Shown: piece after piece, positions 22,606 through 34,400 of the stretch
Layout: each line of letters begins with the position of its first letter
Position numbering within the stretch: the first letter of the stretch is position 1
From: Alnus glutinosa
Lineage: Eukaryota; Streptophyta; Magnoliopsida; Fagales; Betulaceae
Assembly (NCBI RefSeq): GCF_958979055.1
Contig: NC_084891.1
Coordinates: 27,067,001-27,131,000, forward strand
Reading direction: 5' to 3'
DNA: 64,000 nt
Notes under the pieces: model-generated
The model's input: only the letters and a program-made list of their open reading frames with translations
Database searches by the model: none
Told to the model about the DNA's origin: nothing
Position numbers and translations under genes: made by a program

Positions 22606-24003
22606 AGAAAAAAGCATCACTTAATAGCATTCCTAGTAGCCTCATCAAATTTTACTCACCAAAGTAACTAAAAATCACTTTTATTTATTCTGGTGAGCCA
22701 CTTTTTAAAAATTCTCCTTGCAGCCTCATCATTTTAACTATTTACTATCACTATTCCATTTAAATAAATTTTTTTTTTTTTCAGATTTCTTTATTCTTTT
22801 TATATTTAATCTTTTTATACAACAAGCTACCATACACCTTCATCTTAAGATTAGATCATTGTTAAGAAATTCATAGAAGTTTTTATTTGCTTCTTAACCA
22901 AATTCAAGAAAGAAAGAAAAGAAAAGATAAATGAAAGAACTACAAAGTTTATGTCAGGGACAAAGAAACCACTATGTCCATGAAACAAGGACATCATCGT
23001 GTGAGAGAGATGGGAGAAGAAAATTGGAAAAAAAAAAAAAAGAAAAAAGAAAAAAGTATGTTGATCATGTGAGAGAGAAAGGAGAAACAAAATTAGTGAG
23101 AGAGTTGGTGAATGAATATTACTCATTAAAATTTATGAGTATTTTTCCTCACCAAACCTTTTTGGTTAAAGTGGTGAGGCTACTGAGAGTGATTTTTTCA
23201 TATTTTCATCAAATTGACTCACCAAAATAACTATTTTGATAAGGCCACTAAAATTGCTCTTATAAACACTTGTAAACATACTCAGATCCACAATCTTGAG
23301 AATCAAGACCCTCAGTAAACGTTAGCTAGGTACAATATGGCCTTAGACTACATTGTCTATTCATGTGCAAGAACCGAACCGCAAACTTTTTAACACCAAC
23401 ATCATAATAGCTTCTTCAATTGCACAATGTCCTCAAATTCACTAGACCTAATAAATTTAGGCAATCAGAGAGATTGAAACAAGCTATACCATGATCAAAC
23501 TAATCAAACCAAAAATATCTTTTCTTGCATTGATTAGACAAATCATCACAAGTTCATCCTAAAGAAACCCTAGCTAGTGGTCTCTTTGTTCAAGCATTAA
23601 CTTCCATAGTTACATCGTAAAGGTCGCCATAAGTTATCTTTTGTTCAGTTGCATACAAATAATTTTTACGTAGATAAGCATGAAAAGAATTCTTCCCCCA
23701 TTTTGACAAAACAATAAGGACAACGCATTCAAGAGAAAAATAAAAGTTCTAGTATTAAAGAAAGGCAAATATAATAACTTAAATATTAAAACAACCACTC
23801 AAAATTTTTCTAAATAATCAAATTACCAAAGAAAGTGGTTAGTAATGTCAAGTAGCAGAATTTTCTTAGTCTAAGAAAAAGAACATAAGACAGAATACTA
23901 TACAAAAGTTACCGGGCCGATGCGGCCAGCAACCGACACTCAAAACAAAATCTTCTAGAGGACAAATTACCATCTCCAACTTCTTTGGTCTTTCAAATAA
24001 AAA
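22606..24003. other. Spacer with a MITE, 3' of the L1-domain gene
   Basis: A MITE at 22620-23264 takes the first half. The rest to 24003 is AT-rich and includes the presumed 3' untranslated region of the L1-domain gene. No gene is recognised. Confidence 0.55.
22620..23264. repeat. MITE with about 40-bp imperfect inverted ends
   Basis: The left end (tagcattcctagtagcctca then tcaaattttactcacc) is matched in reverse complement by the right end (gactcaccaaaataac then ggccactaaaattgctct). It is about 645 bp with no coding capacity. The internal region has poly-A and purine-rich stretches. The flanks share only a short TTA-like duplication. Confidence 0.55.
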
Positions 24004-25353
24004 TTATTCCACTGCTTTCTTGCTTTTCTTAGCCTTCACCTTTGTTTCTCCATTCTTCAACTTCAACAGCCCACTCTTCTTCTCCTTCTTTCCACCAGAT
24101 TCCCCATCTTCAACAGGCAACCCGACCTTTCTTTTCTTAATATTATCTTCCATCTTTCCCTTCGCAACCAGCAACCCATCTCTCTTATATGTTAGACCAT
24201 CTTTATTCTTCAACTTACCCGGCTTCTTTACGCGTTTTGACTCCCCAGAAATCCTGTCTTCAGCCTTATCTCCCTTTTTCCTCTTCTTACTCCCCAATTC
24301 ACCACTACCCATTTTACCATTCTCACGATCCTCACCTTCACCAACATCCCCGCCTTCAATCTCATCGGTGCCCATTTCATCTTCATTAAACACCTCACCT
24401 ACAATCCCGTCCATGTACCTCACTTCATGAATCCTCCCTCTCTTCTTCCCCACTCTCTTACCCTTCTTCCCCTCATCCTCACCAACCTTTTCACCCTCTC
24501 CCTTCTCTTCCTCCTCCTTCACTCCCTCAATCCTCAACCTCACATCCGGCACCGCCTGGTACAGTGGCAATGCCAATGACTCCAGCAGCTTCAGATGCAA
24601 CGATCTCACGCCCACCCACTTCCGGGGCACAATCTCCGCAATCCCATTGATCACAGCCACCACATTCTCCACAATCTCCTCCTCCTCCATACTCACCCTC
24701 GCCACCTTCACCACACTACAAGTCCCTGTCTTCAAGAACAACAGGGCTGAAGAGTAGGCCTTCTCAATCTGCTCCTTCCAATTCTTGTGCCTCAAGTCCA
24801 CCGGCACTGGAATCTTCTTCTTCTTAAAAAAGTGCTTCCCCAACAACCCAGGTAAGAGCGGCACAATCCGCTTGTCTGTGAAGAACATGTCGTATGAATC
24901 ACACAGCTTCCTCTTGGCCTCAAATGGGCGATAGTCTGATTTGAGCTTGGACAACTTGAGGACCTTGGAGATGGCTATTTGGTCGGATTCGATCTTGGAT
25001 TTGGCGGAGGCTTTGTTGAGATTGGAGTGGGGGCGATCGTCAACGATGAGGCAGAGCTCTTGGGAGAGGTTGGGGGGGTGGAGGGCGTGCGGGAGTAGGA
25101 TCTTGTGTGGATTCACACGAGACTGGGAAGGGATTTTCTTGAGGGTGAGTATGAGGTAGAAGTATTCCTCGTGTTCTAGTAGCTGGGGCTTTTCGGTCTC
25201 CGACTTGGAGTTTCTCCACTTCAGGAGTGCCTTCACGGCTTTGTGAATGGTCTTGGTGCTGACCCTGGAGGCTGTTGGAGGTGGGTTTGGGTTGGACATT
25301 GCGATGGATGAATGGTCTTGGGGATGAATGGTCTCGGTTTCAGCCACAATCAT
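24004..25353 (-). CDS. Ribosomal L1 domain-containing protein (RSL1D1-like)
   Basis: The gene encodes 449 residues in one coding exon. A ribosomal L1p/L10e-type fold spans about residues 30-300, with family-like stretches LPHALHP, ICLIVDDR-like LCLIVDDRPH, YDMFFTDKRI, LPGLLGKHFFKKKKIP and FLKTGTCSVVKV. The C-terminal third is Lys/Glu-rich with several nuclear-localisation-type clusters (KKRGR, KKRKK). Relatives (human RSL1D1, yeast Cic1/Utp30, plant L1-domain proteins) sit in the nucleolus and act in rRNA processing and large-subunit assembly; that role is inferred. The start is the first ATG (25353), 10 bases inside a good acceptor (TTGCAG at 25363-25368), so an untranslated upstream exon is likely. 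A downstream ATG (MSNPNPPP, 25299) is an alternative. The repetitive charged tail is low-complexity, so its domain limits are soft. Confidence 0.85.
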   Translation of the reverse strand: MIVAETETIHPQDHSSIAMSNPNPPPTASRVSTKTIHKAVKALLKWRNSKSETEKPQLLEHEEYFYLILTLKKIPSQSRVNPHKILLPHALHPPNLSQELCLIVDDRPHSNLNKASAKSKIESDQIAISKVLKLSKLKSDYRPFEAKRKLCDSYDMFFTDKRIVPLLPGLLGKHFFKKKKIPVPVDLRHKNWKEQIEKAYSSALLFLKTGTCSVVKVARVSMEEEEIVENVVAVINGIAEIVPRKWVGVRSLHLKLLESLALPLYQAVPDVRLRIEGVKEEEEKGEGEKVGEDEGKKGKRVGKKRGRIHEVRYMDGIVGEVFNEDEMGTDEIEGGDVGEGEDRENGKMGSGELGSKKRKKGDKAEDRISGESKRVKKPGKLKNKDGLTYKRDGLLVAKGKMEDNIKKRKVGLPVEDGESGGKKEKKSGLLKLKNGETKVKAKKSKKAVE

Positions 25354-27143
25354 ATTGAGAAACTGCAAGAATTGAACAAGGCAAGTTTTCAGCGGTTGTC
25401 CTCTTCAATACAAGCAAAAACTATGCATGACAGTGACAAGAACATTCTTAAAGCTAAAACTATGCCCAGTATGAAACAATTTTACGTGAGACCAACATTC
25501 TTAAAGCTAAAAATATACAATATCACGGCCTTAATATGGAATTTCATCTTCCTTCCCATATTTAATAAACGTTAGTAGAATAAATGATTAGTTAAACTAC
25601 AATGTGAGATCCATTTTACACTTTCTTTTCAAAAGGATAACCTTGAGTCGGTTTCTTACTCATTTTTCCCATTTTCCCGAAAGCAAGGAACTAAAGCAAC
25701 GAAACATCCAAAATTCTCAAATCCCATTTTATTCTTTTAATTTCCTCCATTTTCTAGGTAACCAAACGAATTCTTAAAATCAAATGTCAATCATATTTAA
25801 ACCCTAAAAAGTCGCTTACCTACAAAATTTATACTACGAAAAAAAACACCCTAGAGAAACGAAAACCCAAATTCTATAACACATGCAATTTCACGAATTT
25901 CAGTAAAAGCTGCAGACCGATTTCAGAAACAGAAGAATTTACATACACACAGAGATTCGCGTGCATGTATATATGAAACCCTAGATAAAGTGATTCAAAC
26001 CTCGAGTAAATAGAACTTGTTAAGAAAAAAGGAACAGAATCAAAAGCGTGCAGCAAATGAGTGCCATATATATACAACGAGTTTGAATTTGCATTTACTC
26101 ACAGAGAGATTGGTCTGTAAAATCTTTGGCGAATAGTGAGAGACAGAGAGAGAGGAATGAAGACTGTGCAAGGTAACTTCTCGGACCACCGGCGTTGGAA
26201 ATGGGAAGGAGAGTTGAGTCAGTGGACAGTCGACTGGTCCGTCTGTCGTCGGGTCGAGCGGCGCTGGAGGCTGGACGGCTGGAGTGAAAGAAACGTAGGG
26301 TTGGAACTTGGAAATGAGATAGGGAAGAGAGGGGGAGAGGGGAGCGGCAGGCAGCCTTTCAAGCAAAGCCTCACTGAGACCTTGAGGGGCTGACGGCTGA
26401 GAGTGAATCGAGCAAGCCTCACTAAACTCTCATTAACCTATCCATGAGCAAGGCTCACTCATAATGAGCTGGAATTTTAGTGGTTGTGGGCTTATGGGCT
26501 ATACAACCTGGTGAAGGGAAGCCAAGCCCAAATTCTAACTATGTGTTTGCTGCGTTTGAGCATTTTCATTGGGCTAGTCGTCTCTGGGCTGAGGCAATCA
26601 AATGGAAATGTGGGTCCAGAATTTAAATGTTCCTTTGAAAGGACGGTAGACAGAGCCCAACAGCCTCGTAACTAACGGACAATTCATATCTCATTCATTA
26701 TTAAAATGAGCCTTGTGGATTAGAGATTATTAGACAGGCTAAAGCCCAAAGCTTACCAAAAGGGAAACAATTCCAAATGAGTCAATTTTAGATTTTTTTC
26801 TTATAGATTTTTTTTTTTCTTCAAGAAATTGGGGCCAATGGCCCCTACCGCCCCCCTCCTCCTCCTCCGTCCCGGCCACCATCATCGGAATTGGTTGCTG
26901 TAATTCAGTCAGTGTCGCCTGATTTCAGCAATTGGATAGCGAAATTTGGGGACCTTCAGCGATAGATTCGAACTACCAACAAACTCCAATGCCCGGTGGT
27001 GAGTGATTCCCACAAACATGCATGCAAGAATGAAGAGTTTAAATCCAAAAAATCGTAAATCATTTTCCAAAAATTAAATAGGCTTTTACGGTCAAACTGA
27101 AATTGATTTCGATTAACCATCATTTTCAGTTGCACCAAACACC

Positions 27144-27193
<50 letters not shown>

Positions 27194-27226
27194 AGAATGT
27201 TTTACATCCAAACAAACTAGCATAAA
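25354..27226. other. Promoter side of the L1-domain gene and spacer
   Basis: No coding gene is recognised. A 5' untranslated exon for the L1-domain gene probably lies around 26100-26160 (minus strand CTCTCTCTCTGTCTCTC). A 38-bp poly-A run at 27153-27190 precedes the TRIM element. Confidence 0.45.
27153..27190. repeat. Poly-A run
   Basis: 38 consecutive A, ending 36 bases before a TRIM element. It may be the tail of an unrecognised retroposon. Confidence 0.9.
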
Positions 27227-27733
27227 TGTAACACCCCGGTCCCATATTAGGAAGAGATAAATAACTCACATAGAGTAAGTGGTTTATAAGAGATAGATGA
27301 GTGCTAAGTCCCACATTGTCTAATTACTAGGTGAAACTGGGCTTTACAAGTGATTTTAGAAAAACTTCAAATTGACTAGTTATTCTGGGGTGATAGCGCA
27401 GATCTGGCTAGCGCTTTTCTCTAGGTCGTTACAAATGGTATCAAAGCCACTTAGTAACGTCAGGTCATATGGTATTTGAGCACTGTATGACGTGACCCTG
27501 ACGAGGACGCCAAGAATTTAAGGGGGGAAGTTTGTAACACTTCAGTCTCAGAGTGAGTGGTTTATAAGAAATAGATAAGTGTTAAGTCCTACATTGCCTA
27601 TGCTAAGTCCTACATTACTTAATTACTATGTGAAACTAGGCTTTATAAGTTATTATAGATCAACTCTAAATTGACTAATCATTTTTAGGTGATAGCGCAT
27701 ATCTGACTGGCGTTTTTTTTCTAGATATTTACA
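27227..27733 (+). mobile_element. TRIM (terminal-repeat retrotransposon in miniature), canonical copy
   Basis: This 507-bp non-coding LTR element has LTRs of 207 bp (27227-27433) and 201 bp (27533-27733). Both start TGTAACAC and end TTACA, so TG...CA. The internal region of about 99 bp has a primer-binding site TGGTATCAAAGCC at 27436 (tRNA-Met type, one mismatch to the usual GAGC form) and a polypurine tract AAGGGGGGAAG just before the second LTR. It is flanked by a perfect 5-bp duplication, ATAAA (27222-27226 and 27734-27738). With no proteins it depends on another element's machinery. The second LTR has diverged and carries a short internal duplication (taagtcctacatt twice), so insertion is old. 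It is related to the element at 61890-62360. Confidence 0.88.
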
Positions 27734-28116
27734 ATAAAACTCCAAAAATCCAACCTCTCACAGGTTGTTGGATAAACTACATATGCAAAAGCCCATTTGC
27801 AAGATTGCAAGGTCCGTATATCAAGTAATTCCAACCATTTTAAGTCAACGAGAATCAAGCTTCTTACCACACTACCTCCAATCCCATCTCATCCCAACAC
27901 TCGTATCACTAATCAAAGGCTTATCTGAGTATGTTAAAGAGTAATTCTGAATGTTTTTTTTTTTTTTTTGATTAAAAAATAATGTGAATTTTAAAATTAT
28001 TATTAAATCAAAATTTAATAATGATTTATCACAAATTTAATAATTATTTTAAAAGTCATATCATTTTTAGAATAATACAAGAACAACATGTAGCATTACT
28101 CGTTTGTTAGCAGAGT
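27734..28116. other. Short AT-rich spacer
   Basis: No gene is seen. The stretch contains a T run at 27955-27969 and imperfect inverted A/T motifs (about 27980-28075) suggestive of a decayed MITE. Confidence 0.4.
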
Positions 28117-28318
28117 AATGCGAGAAATCACATTTTTATTTTACAATTATCACACAATGCTGGCGTGTCAATTTTAACTAACCATTAAATTAAGAGAAAT
28201 GCTAGGGGTTCAAATTTTTTTTTACCAAGATGATGTGAAACTTATTCATTAGAGATAATCAAAATAATTAATAAAAAGAAATACTAAGGGTACCAATGAA
28301 TAAGCTTTACATCATCTT

Positions 28319-31300
28319 TAGGGGTGTATTCGAGCCGATCTTGAGCGAGTACCAGTTGTGCGAGATCGACTCGTTTAACTTTCCATCAAGCTCGGGCTCG
28401 GGCTCGAGCTCGACACGAGCCTAAAACTTATGTTCGAGATCGACTCGTCAATGTAAAATTCATGATCGAACTCGAGCTCGAGCTCGATCATTTTGGTCGA
28501 TCTCGAGCTCGAGTCGAGTACTCGAGCTCGCTGAATCAAATTATTTCAATTATTATTTTCTTTATTTTAGCATAAAAATAAAAATAAACAATAGAATAAA
28601 CCAGTTTTGAGCGAAGATAGAAGAGAGAGACTAACAGCTTTCTCACGAGGTCGGGTCCAATGCGGTACGCGTGGCGAGAGAGAGAGAGAGCGTCCTCCAT
28701 CTTCTGCTTTATTGGAGCAGAACACAAATTGGAAGAGATAAACATATAAGACATCGAAAGAAAAGGACATCGAAGACAAGAGAATCGGAAAGAGAAGAGA
28801 CATAGTGTGCGTACCTGGAAAATATGAGATCGAAAATGAGAAACGACACCAATTTTGTTAAGAAAGAACGCCATTTCTTAACAAAATTGGGTTTGGCATG
28901 TAGTGTTTACCGATGAGGTGATGAGTTTCATAAGGTAGAAGAAAACTAGAAAAGAGGTGCAAGAATAAGAAACAGGAAGAAGAAGAGATGCTTGCGAAGG
29001 GAGTTTCCTGCAGGCAGCAGTGATTAGCTTCACGCGTCAGTGACAAGACCTCACTGTGCTCAGCGTTGAGTGTCTCGAAAGCTCGAAATTAACAAGCCAA
29101 CTTCTTATCCCAAAAATGCCCTTCTGTCCTAAAAATGAATTAATGTGTCCTGCAAAGCATAAGCCAGAACTGTTCTAAAAACTAATTGACTGCAACCCAA
29201 GGACATTTTCGGGATAATAAGTTCGCTTGCTTATTTTGAGCTTTCGAGACACTCAACACTGGGCATAGTGAAGTCTTGTCACTGACACGCGTGAAGCTCA
29301 TCATTGCACGAAACTACCTTCGTCACTTGCCAAACATCTAGTTACGAGAGTAGAAAAAAGTTGTATACAGCAAAAAGGTGGATAATGGGAGGGAGCAAAA
29401 AGTCAAAAAAATAAAATACAACAAATAAAATAAAATTATATAATTTACTATTTCACTATATATCGTCTGGCATATTTTATTATTATTTTTTATTTTTTTG
29501 TACTCTTCTTTAAATTTGCACTCATAATAACTATGTTTACTTTAAAAAAAAAATTAACCTATAATGCATTAATGATATAATTTAGTATTATAAATAATCA
29601 AAATTACATTTTCACACATTATCTTTTGAAATTAAGTATAACAATTGTAAATATACTAAATATTACATTTTAATATGTATCATTATATGTACTTATTATA
29701 TTTATAAGTATAATGAGTAGCATATATAAATATCGGTATATATATAAAACAAATAATATATATGTCTAATTGTATATATGGTATGTTAATTATATAACTC
29801 TTCATAAATTATGATACAACGTACAATTCATAATCTTAATAATTACATACTTAATAAGTTAATATAGATATAAATATAATGATAATATCATATAATCTGT
29901 CATATGATTTCAAACAAATAAGTATTATCATTTGATCTTAATTAATTAAATATGTGATATAACTTATAAGTATATTATATATAACGATTCTGTCAATTTA
30001 TAAGTATTTAATTATTAAAAAAAATGTAACAATAGTTAATAAAAATATTAATAATGGTAATTATTATACTTTCATATGGTCCTATATATCTAATGATAAT
30101 AATACAATCTTTTTTTCTTCTTCTTTTTTTATTTTTTTTTTTATTTTTTTTTTAAGTCTAATGATAAATATTAAATCATATGATTCATATCTAATGATTA
30201 TTTAGCATAAATGCATAACGTTATATCATATGATCTAAATTTTGATGATAAAACCTAAATTGTGATTATAATGAACACCTTGGTAATTCCAATCAGACCA
30301 ACCGACCAATCCTAATAACTTAATTTGAAATTATAATAATTATATTGCCATTATATATGAATAATATGATTAAGTTTCAAAAGTGTCATTATATCATATG
30401 ATTAATGTGAATTCATACTTATGTATGTAATTATTTATATATCTAATCGTTGTATCTAAGACTCTAAGTATTAATAATAATTACTAGATATTTAAAATCT
30501 TACATCATACTTAATCAGTATATCTAAGTATCTAAGTATCTAAATACTTGATCATTGTATTTGTGTACTTATATGACATTATGTGCTATAATTCAAACTT
30601 ATAGCTTGTACCATATTTTTATAATTTATAATTGTGAATTATGAATCATATCATATCACTTGACTTATGGAATTATAATTTATATTTGATAATAATGATA
30701 AGTATAACCATTATAAGTCATAATTATTATAATTCCTAACTATCTTCTAATAATACTAATATCACATGAATCATATGATCAGATGATCTAAGTATTATCG
30801 TATGATCATATGACTCATACGATCTAAATTATCTAACAATTCTTATAATTTTAGATCTTGGATCACGTGATAATGGTAATGTAATGATTCATAAGTATCT
30901 AATAATAATACTTATAAGTTATAACATTGGATATAGTGAAACATTGATTACATGTTATATGTCAAAATGTTATATTATTATATGATTATATAGTCATATT
31001 ATATTACATGAATAATATAATATAAATCATATGATGAAGTATCTAAATTGTCATTATATCATATGATTAAGTAATTAACAATTAAGTATTAATATTATTC
31101 AATTTTACTATTTTATATTCATATTGATATGACCAGACAATTATAACCAATTACTATTTGCTGACCATTTTTATTTGTTATTTAATTTATGCTTACATAG
31201 AGTATATTGTTTATTAATATGCTATATTATAAAAATAAGTTATATATATATATATATATATATATTTACACGAGTCGAGCCTTAATAAACGAGTCGAGCT

Positions 31301-31488
31301 TTATACGAGCGGGTTCGCGAGCTTTAGTCGAGTCGAGTCGAGTTTATACGAGTTTGCATCGTTTAATAATCGAGTTTGATTTTCGTGTTCACGAGTAGCT
31401 CATTTAATAATCGATTCGAGCACGAGTCGAGTTTATTCGAGCCGATCTCGAGTAAGCTCACGAGTAGCTCAGCTCGTTTACACCCCTA
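28319..31488. mobile_element. Non-autonomous hAT-superfamily element, 3.17 kb
   Basis: The element is flanked by a perfect 8-bp duplication, ATCATCTT (28311-28318 and 31489-31496), the signature length of hAT transposons. Its ends are inverted repeats: TAGGGGTGTATTCGAGC at the left and, in reverse complement, TAGGGGTGTAAACGAGC at the right. About 220 bp inside each end are dense CTCGAG/CGAGTC subterminal motifs, the kind of clustered sites hAT transposases bind. No transposase frame exists, so it must be moved in trans. The interior has a less AT-rich part (about 28590-29350) with a large palindrome and a very AT-rich part (about 29400-31260). Confidence 0.85.
29018..29315. repeat. Internal palindrome of the hAT element
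   Basis: Two arms of about 110 bp face each other: agcttcacgcgtcagtgaca at the left and tgtcactgacacgcgtgaag at the right, both continuing into gagtgtctcgaaagctc and its complement. A spacer of about 80 bp separates them. A transcript would fold into a long hairpin. Confidence 0.75.
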
Positions 31489-31712
31489 ATCATCTTGATA
31501 CTCATTTATTGGTAAAAGATTTAGTACATCTAGCATTTCTCTTAAATCAGTCATTGTAAAAAAAAAAAAAAATGCAAGAATTGATTGGAATTAACGCATT
31601 AATATTATGAGATAAAATCGTGTAGTTTCGAATTTTATTATTGTTAATATGTTTGAAAAATATTTTATATTTTAAATTATTTGTTAAAGTCCTTTAACTT
31701 AATAATATAAAG

Positions 31713-32243
31713 GGAAAAATACACATAACCCTCTCAAACTACCACATCATTGTTAATGTCCTCCTAAACAACTAATAGTGCCAATACTCCTCCTAAACTA
31801 TCAAAAAATGGCAATGTCCCCGCTTATGACAAAAATACAATTCATAAAATTATTATAATTTAAAAGAAAAAACTAAAAAAAAAAATTTATTTAAAAAATC
31901 TAAAATAATAAAAAGTTATAAAATAAGTAGAATAAAACTGGTTTTTCGTCTTATTCTTTTTTCATTTGTCTTTTTAAAAAAAGAAAATTGTTTTTATAAT
32001 TTTTAGTTATTTTTTCGTTTGTTCTTTTTAATTTTTTTTTCATTCTTTTTAGTTTAGTTTAGTGTTTTTTTTTTAAAAAAAAAAATATTATAAAGACATT
32101 TTTGTCTTATTTAAAAAAATTTAGGGTCATTTTTGGGCATTGATATTTTTTGATAATTTGAGGAGTGACATTGACACAATTGATAGTTTGAGAAAACATT
32201 GACAATTAAGTCGTAGTTTGGGGAAGATATGTGTATTTTTTCC
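31713..32243. repeat. MITE, family D, copy 2
   Basis: This 531-bp element has ends ggaaaaatacacataaccc and atgtgtattttttcc, near-perfect inverses. Its order of motifs (caatgtcc, ttcataaaattattataatt, T-rich core, cattgacac) matches the copy at 19619-20165. A related end (gagaagatatgtgtatttttt) appears at 62460-62480, a possible third fragment. Confidence 0.65.
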
Positions 32244-33252
32244 TAAAAAAATAAATTATACCTAACAAAAAAAAGTGGAAAGATATTTATTTGGGCTAAT
32301 TGATTTTTTTTTTTATAATAAAAATAATCGAAAAAATATTAGGAGAAAACAATAACATGGCCAAATGATAGATTTTTTTTTTTTTCCCCTTTCATTTATT
32401 AAATATACATCTACTCCGTGATTCAATATTGCTTTGGCTAATCCCCATAGACAAATTATTGCCACTTGCAATTATTGTAAGATAGTGAATTATGTGAAAA
32501 AGAAAATGCAAATAATTGAGAGACAAAGGGTTCTCTCATAGACCCTACATCATGAATAAATGTAAAATGCTCATTTCCATCAACCAATTATTTCAAGCTA
32601 AATTGTAGTGTGACTATTTGTTTTAATCATTTTCAAAGGTGATTGTTCATGATCATACAAGCCATTCAAAATCTAATTCAACCTATAAAATGGAGGGTTA
32701 TTTTTAAGCAATCATCTACACACTTCTCCGTTACTTGCACCACAAAAAATTTCAAAAAATGAATGGTTCATATTGAGTAGTGAATTATAAAAGTACTTAT
32801 AAGTGTTAAGTTTTACATTGATTTATCATTTGGCGATATTGAAATTCATAACTATAAGCGTTTATAAGGAACTCTAATTACAATTTAACTTGTCATTTTG
32901 AAATAATAACGCAAAAATGAATGACAAAATTATGGAGTTGTTATTTACGGATGCAATCGCGGGTAACTTTGATCAAAGAATAACCATTTATAATTAATAT
33001 TTTAATTTGTTATATTTAACGGTGTTCATAATATCACATAATATTTACCATTAAATATGTAAAATATAATATGAATTATAAAAATGAGAGAATCCTTATC
33101 CCCCAACAGCCGAGCTTATGTTTATCTCTTCCCTTTCTCCAAATATTTTTCAGATTGATTACGAGTTTCGTCTGCTTCAATGTGTCTTTTTTTTCTTTTT
33201 CTTTTTCTTTTTACACTTTTACTGTACATTTGTTTAAACAAAGGCCAAACAC

Positions 33253-33253
<1 letters not shown>

Positions 33254-33305
<52 letters not shown>
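33254..33305. repeat. Poly-A run of 52 bases
   Basis: The longest homopolymer in the window. No retroposon body was recognised upstream. Confidence 0.93.
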
Positions 33306-33307
<2 letters not shown>

Positions 33308-33709
33308 GAAGGGGCCACATGCCCATTGGAGATTGGTTATATCCTTTTGCTTATGATATATCTCATCTCTATAAGTACAGTCACCACCAGTAGGCTGACA
33401 GCTGACCCTAACAAAAAAATTATTATTATTATTAGTTGGCTATTTTTAAGACAGGTTTAAGTTTGAGATTTTAGAAAGTACGATTTAAAAATATTAATTT
33501 GAAAGTATATAATTTGAAAAAAATAATTTTTAAAATCAAAGATTAGGTTTTAAAATTTTATGTTTTGTAAAAAAAATTCGTTGTCTGCAATTTGAAAAAA
33601 CAATTTTTTTTACGTTTTCAAATAATAATTTTTTTAAATAATTAATTTTCTGCAAATCGATTTAAAATCGTATTTTTTTTATGTTCGAAATCACAATTCT
33701 AAAGGGACC

Positions 33710-33740
<31 letters not shown>

Positions 33741-34400
33741 ACCTTCATTACTGGAAAAAAGCCCCAAAAAAAGGGGATTATAAGTGACCAAAGGTCAATA
33801 CAAATGTAAGAGTAAAACAGAAGGCGATTCCACCGCCTGAATGCGAAAGCTCTGCCCATAGGCCAATGCAGTGACTAGAGATAAAGAATCTCCACCCACT
33901 AAGTTAGGATAAAACCTGACTTAAAGCAGCTATCAAATACAACAGACTAACATTACATGAACATACATTTTGGCCTCTCAATACAATAAAGCATAACACA
34001 ACTAAATATAAGAAGCCTGGTCTAGTTAAAAGTCACCTATATAATATCAACCTATTGCAAAGATACACTGTAAAAAGACAATAATATACAAATTCAAACA
34101 GAAAAAAAACTCACTGTCCTTACAATAAAAAAGTCAATCATTACCTAAGTCGGTGCGTACAAGACACGCGCTATCTCCCGACACCCCAGCAGCACCCAAA
34201 TAACAAAAAACCGTATCATTCCACGTGATCCAGTGGGTGATAATGATATTTGAGAACTGGCGTTGCAATTAATGGCGATGATAGCTACACGTGAGAAGTG
34301 AGAACTCCATCTCGAACACCTGAAACGGCTGGCACCGACGTAAACGGAACGGAGATCTGGCGGGACCAAATTCATATGTGCTGTGCTTTGAAAATAGCGA
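33710..34400 (-). other. Possible minus-strand retroposon
   Basis: A run of 25 T (33710-33734) would be a poly-A tail on the minus strand. The adjacent sequence reads, on that strand, like a transcript 3' end (TTGTATTGACCTTTGGTC), and it is less AT-rich than its surroundings up to about 34400. I found no recognisable protein and no target duplication. It could be a LINE 3' end or a processed transcript. Confidence 0.3.

Larger units (their letters stand above)
28194..31541. repeat. MITE family B, split by an hAT element
   Basis: The ends are perfect 12-bp inverted repeats, GAGAAATGCTAG and CTAGCATTTCTC. TTAA flanks both sides (28190-28193 and 31542-31545), compatible with a TTAA or TAA/TTA target duplication. 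Without the hAT insert the MITE would be about 170 bp (28194-28318 plus 31497-31541). Confidence 0.7.
28117..31640. repeat. MITE family A, split by nested insertions
   Basis: The left arm (28117-28193, with ttatcacacaatgctggcgt) and right arm (31546-31640, with gattggaattaacgcatt) match the family A copy at 2170-2340. Between them is MITE B (28194-31541), which itself holds an hAT element. Removing the inserts gives a MITE of about 170 bp. The arms are diverged, so the outer border is approximate. Confidence 0.5.

Noticed and set aside
24020-24430. Plus-strand frame rich in Phe, Ser and Pro
   Set aside because: It is the antisense shadow of the Lys/Glu-rich tail of the L1-domain gene.
26040-26422. 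Pro/Ser-rich frames upstream of the L1-domain gene
   Set aside because: They lie where an untranslated leader is expected and resemble no protein family.
28321-31488. CRISPR-like or satellite array from repeated CGAGCTCGAG motifs
   Set aside because: The motifs are irregular, limited to both ends of an element with 8-bp duplications, and are the subterminal repeats of an hAT transposon.
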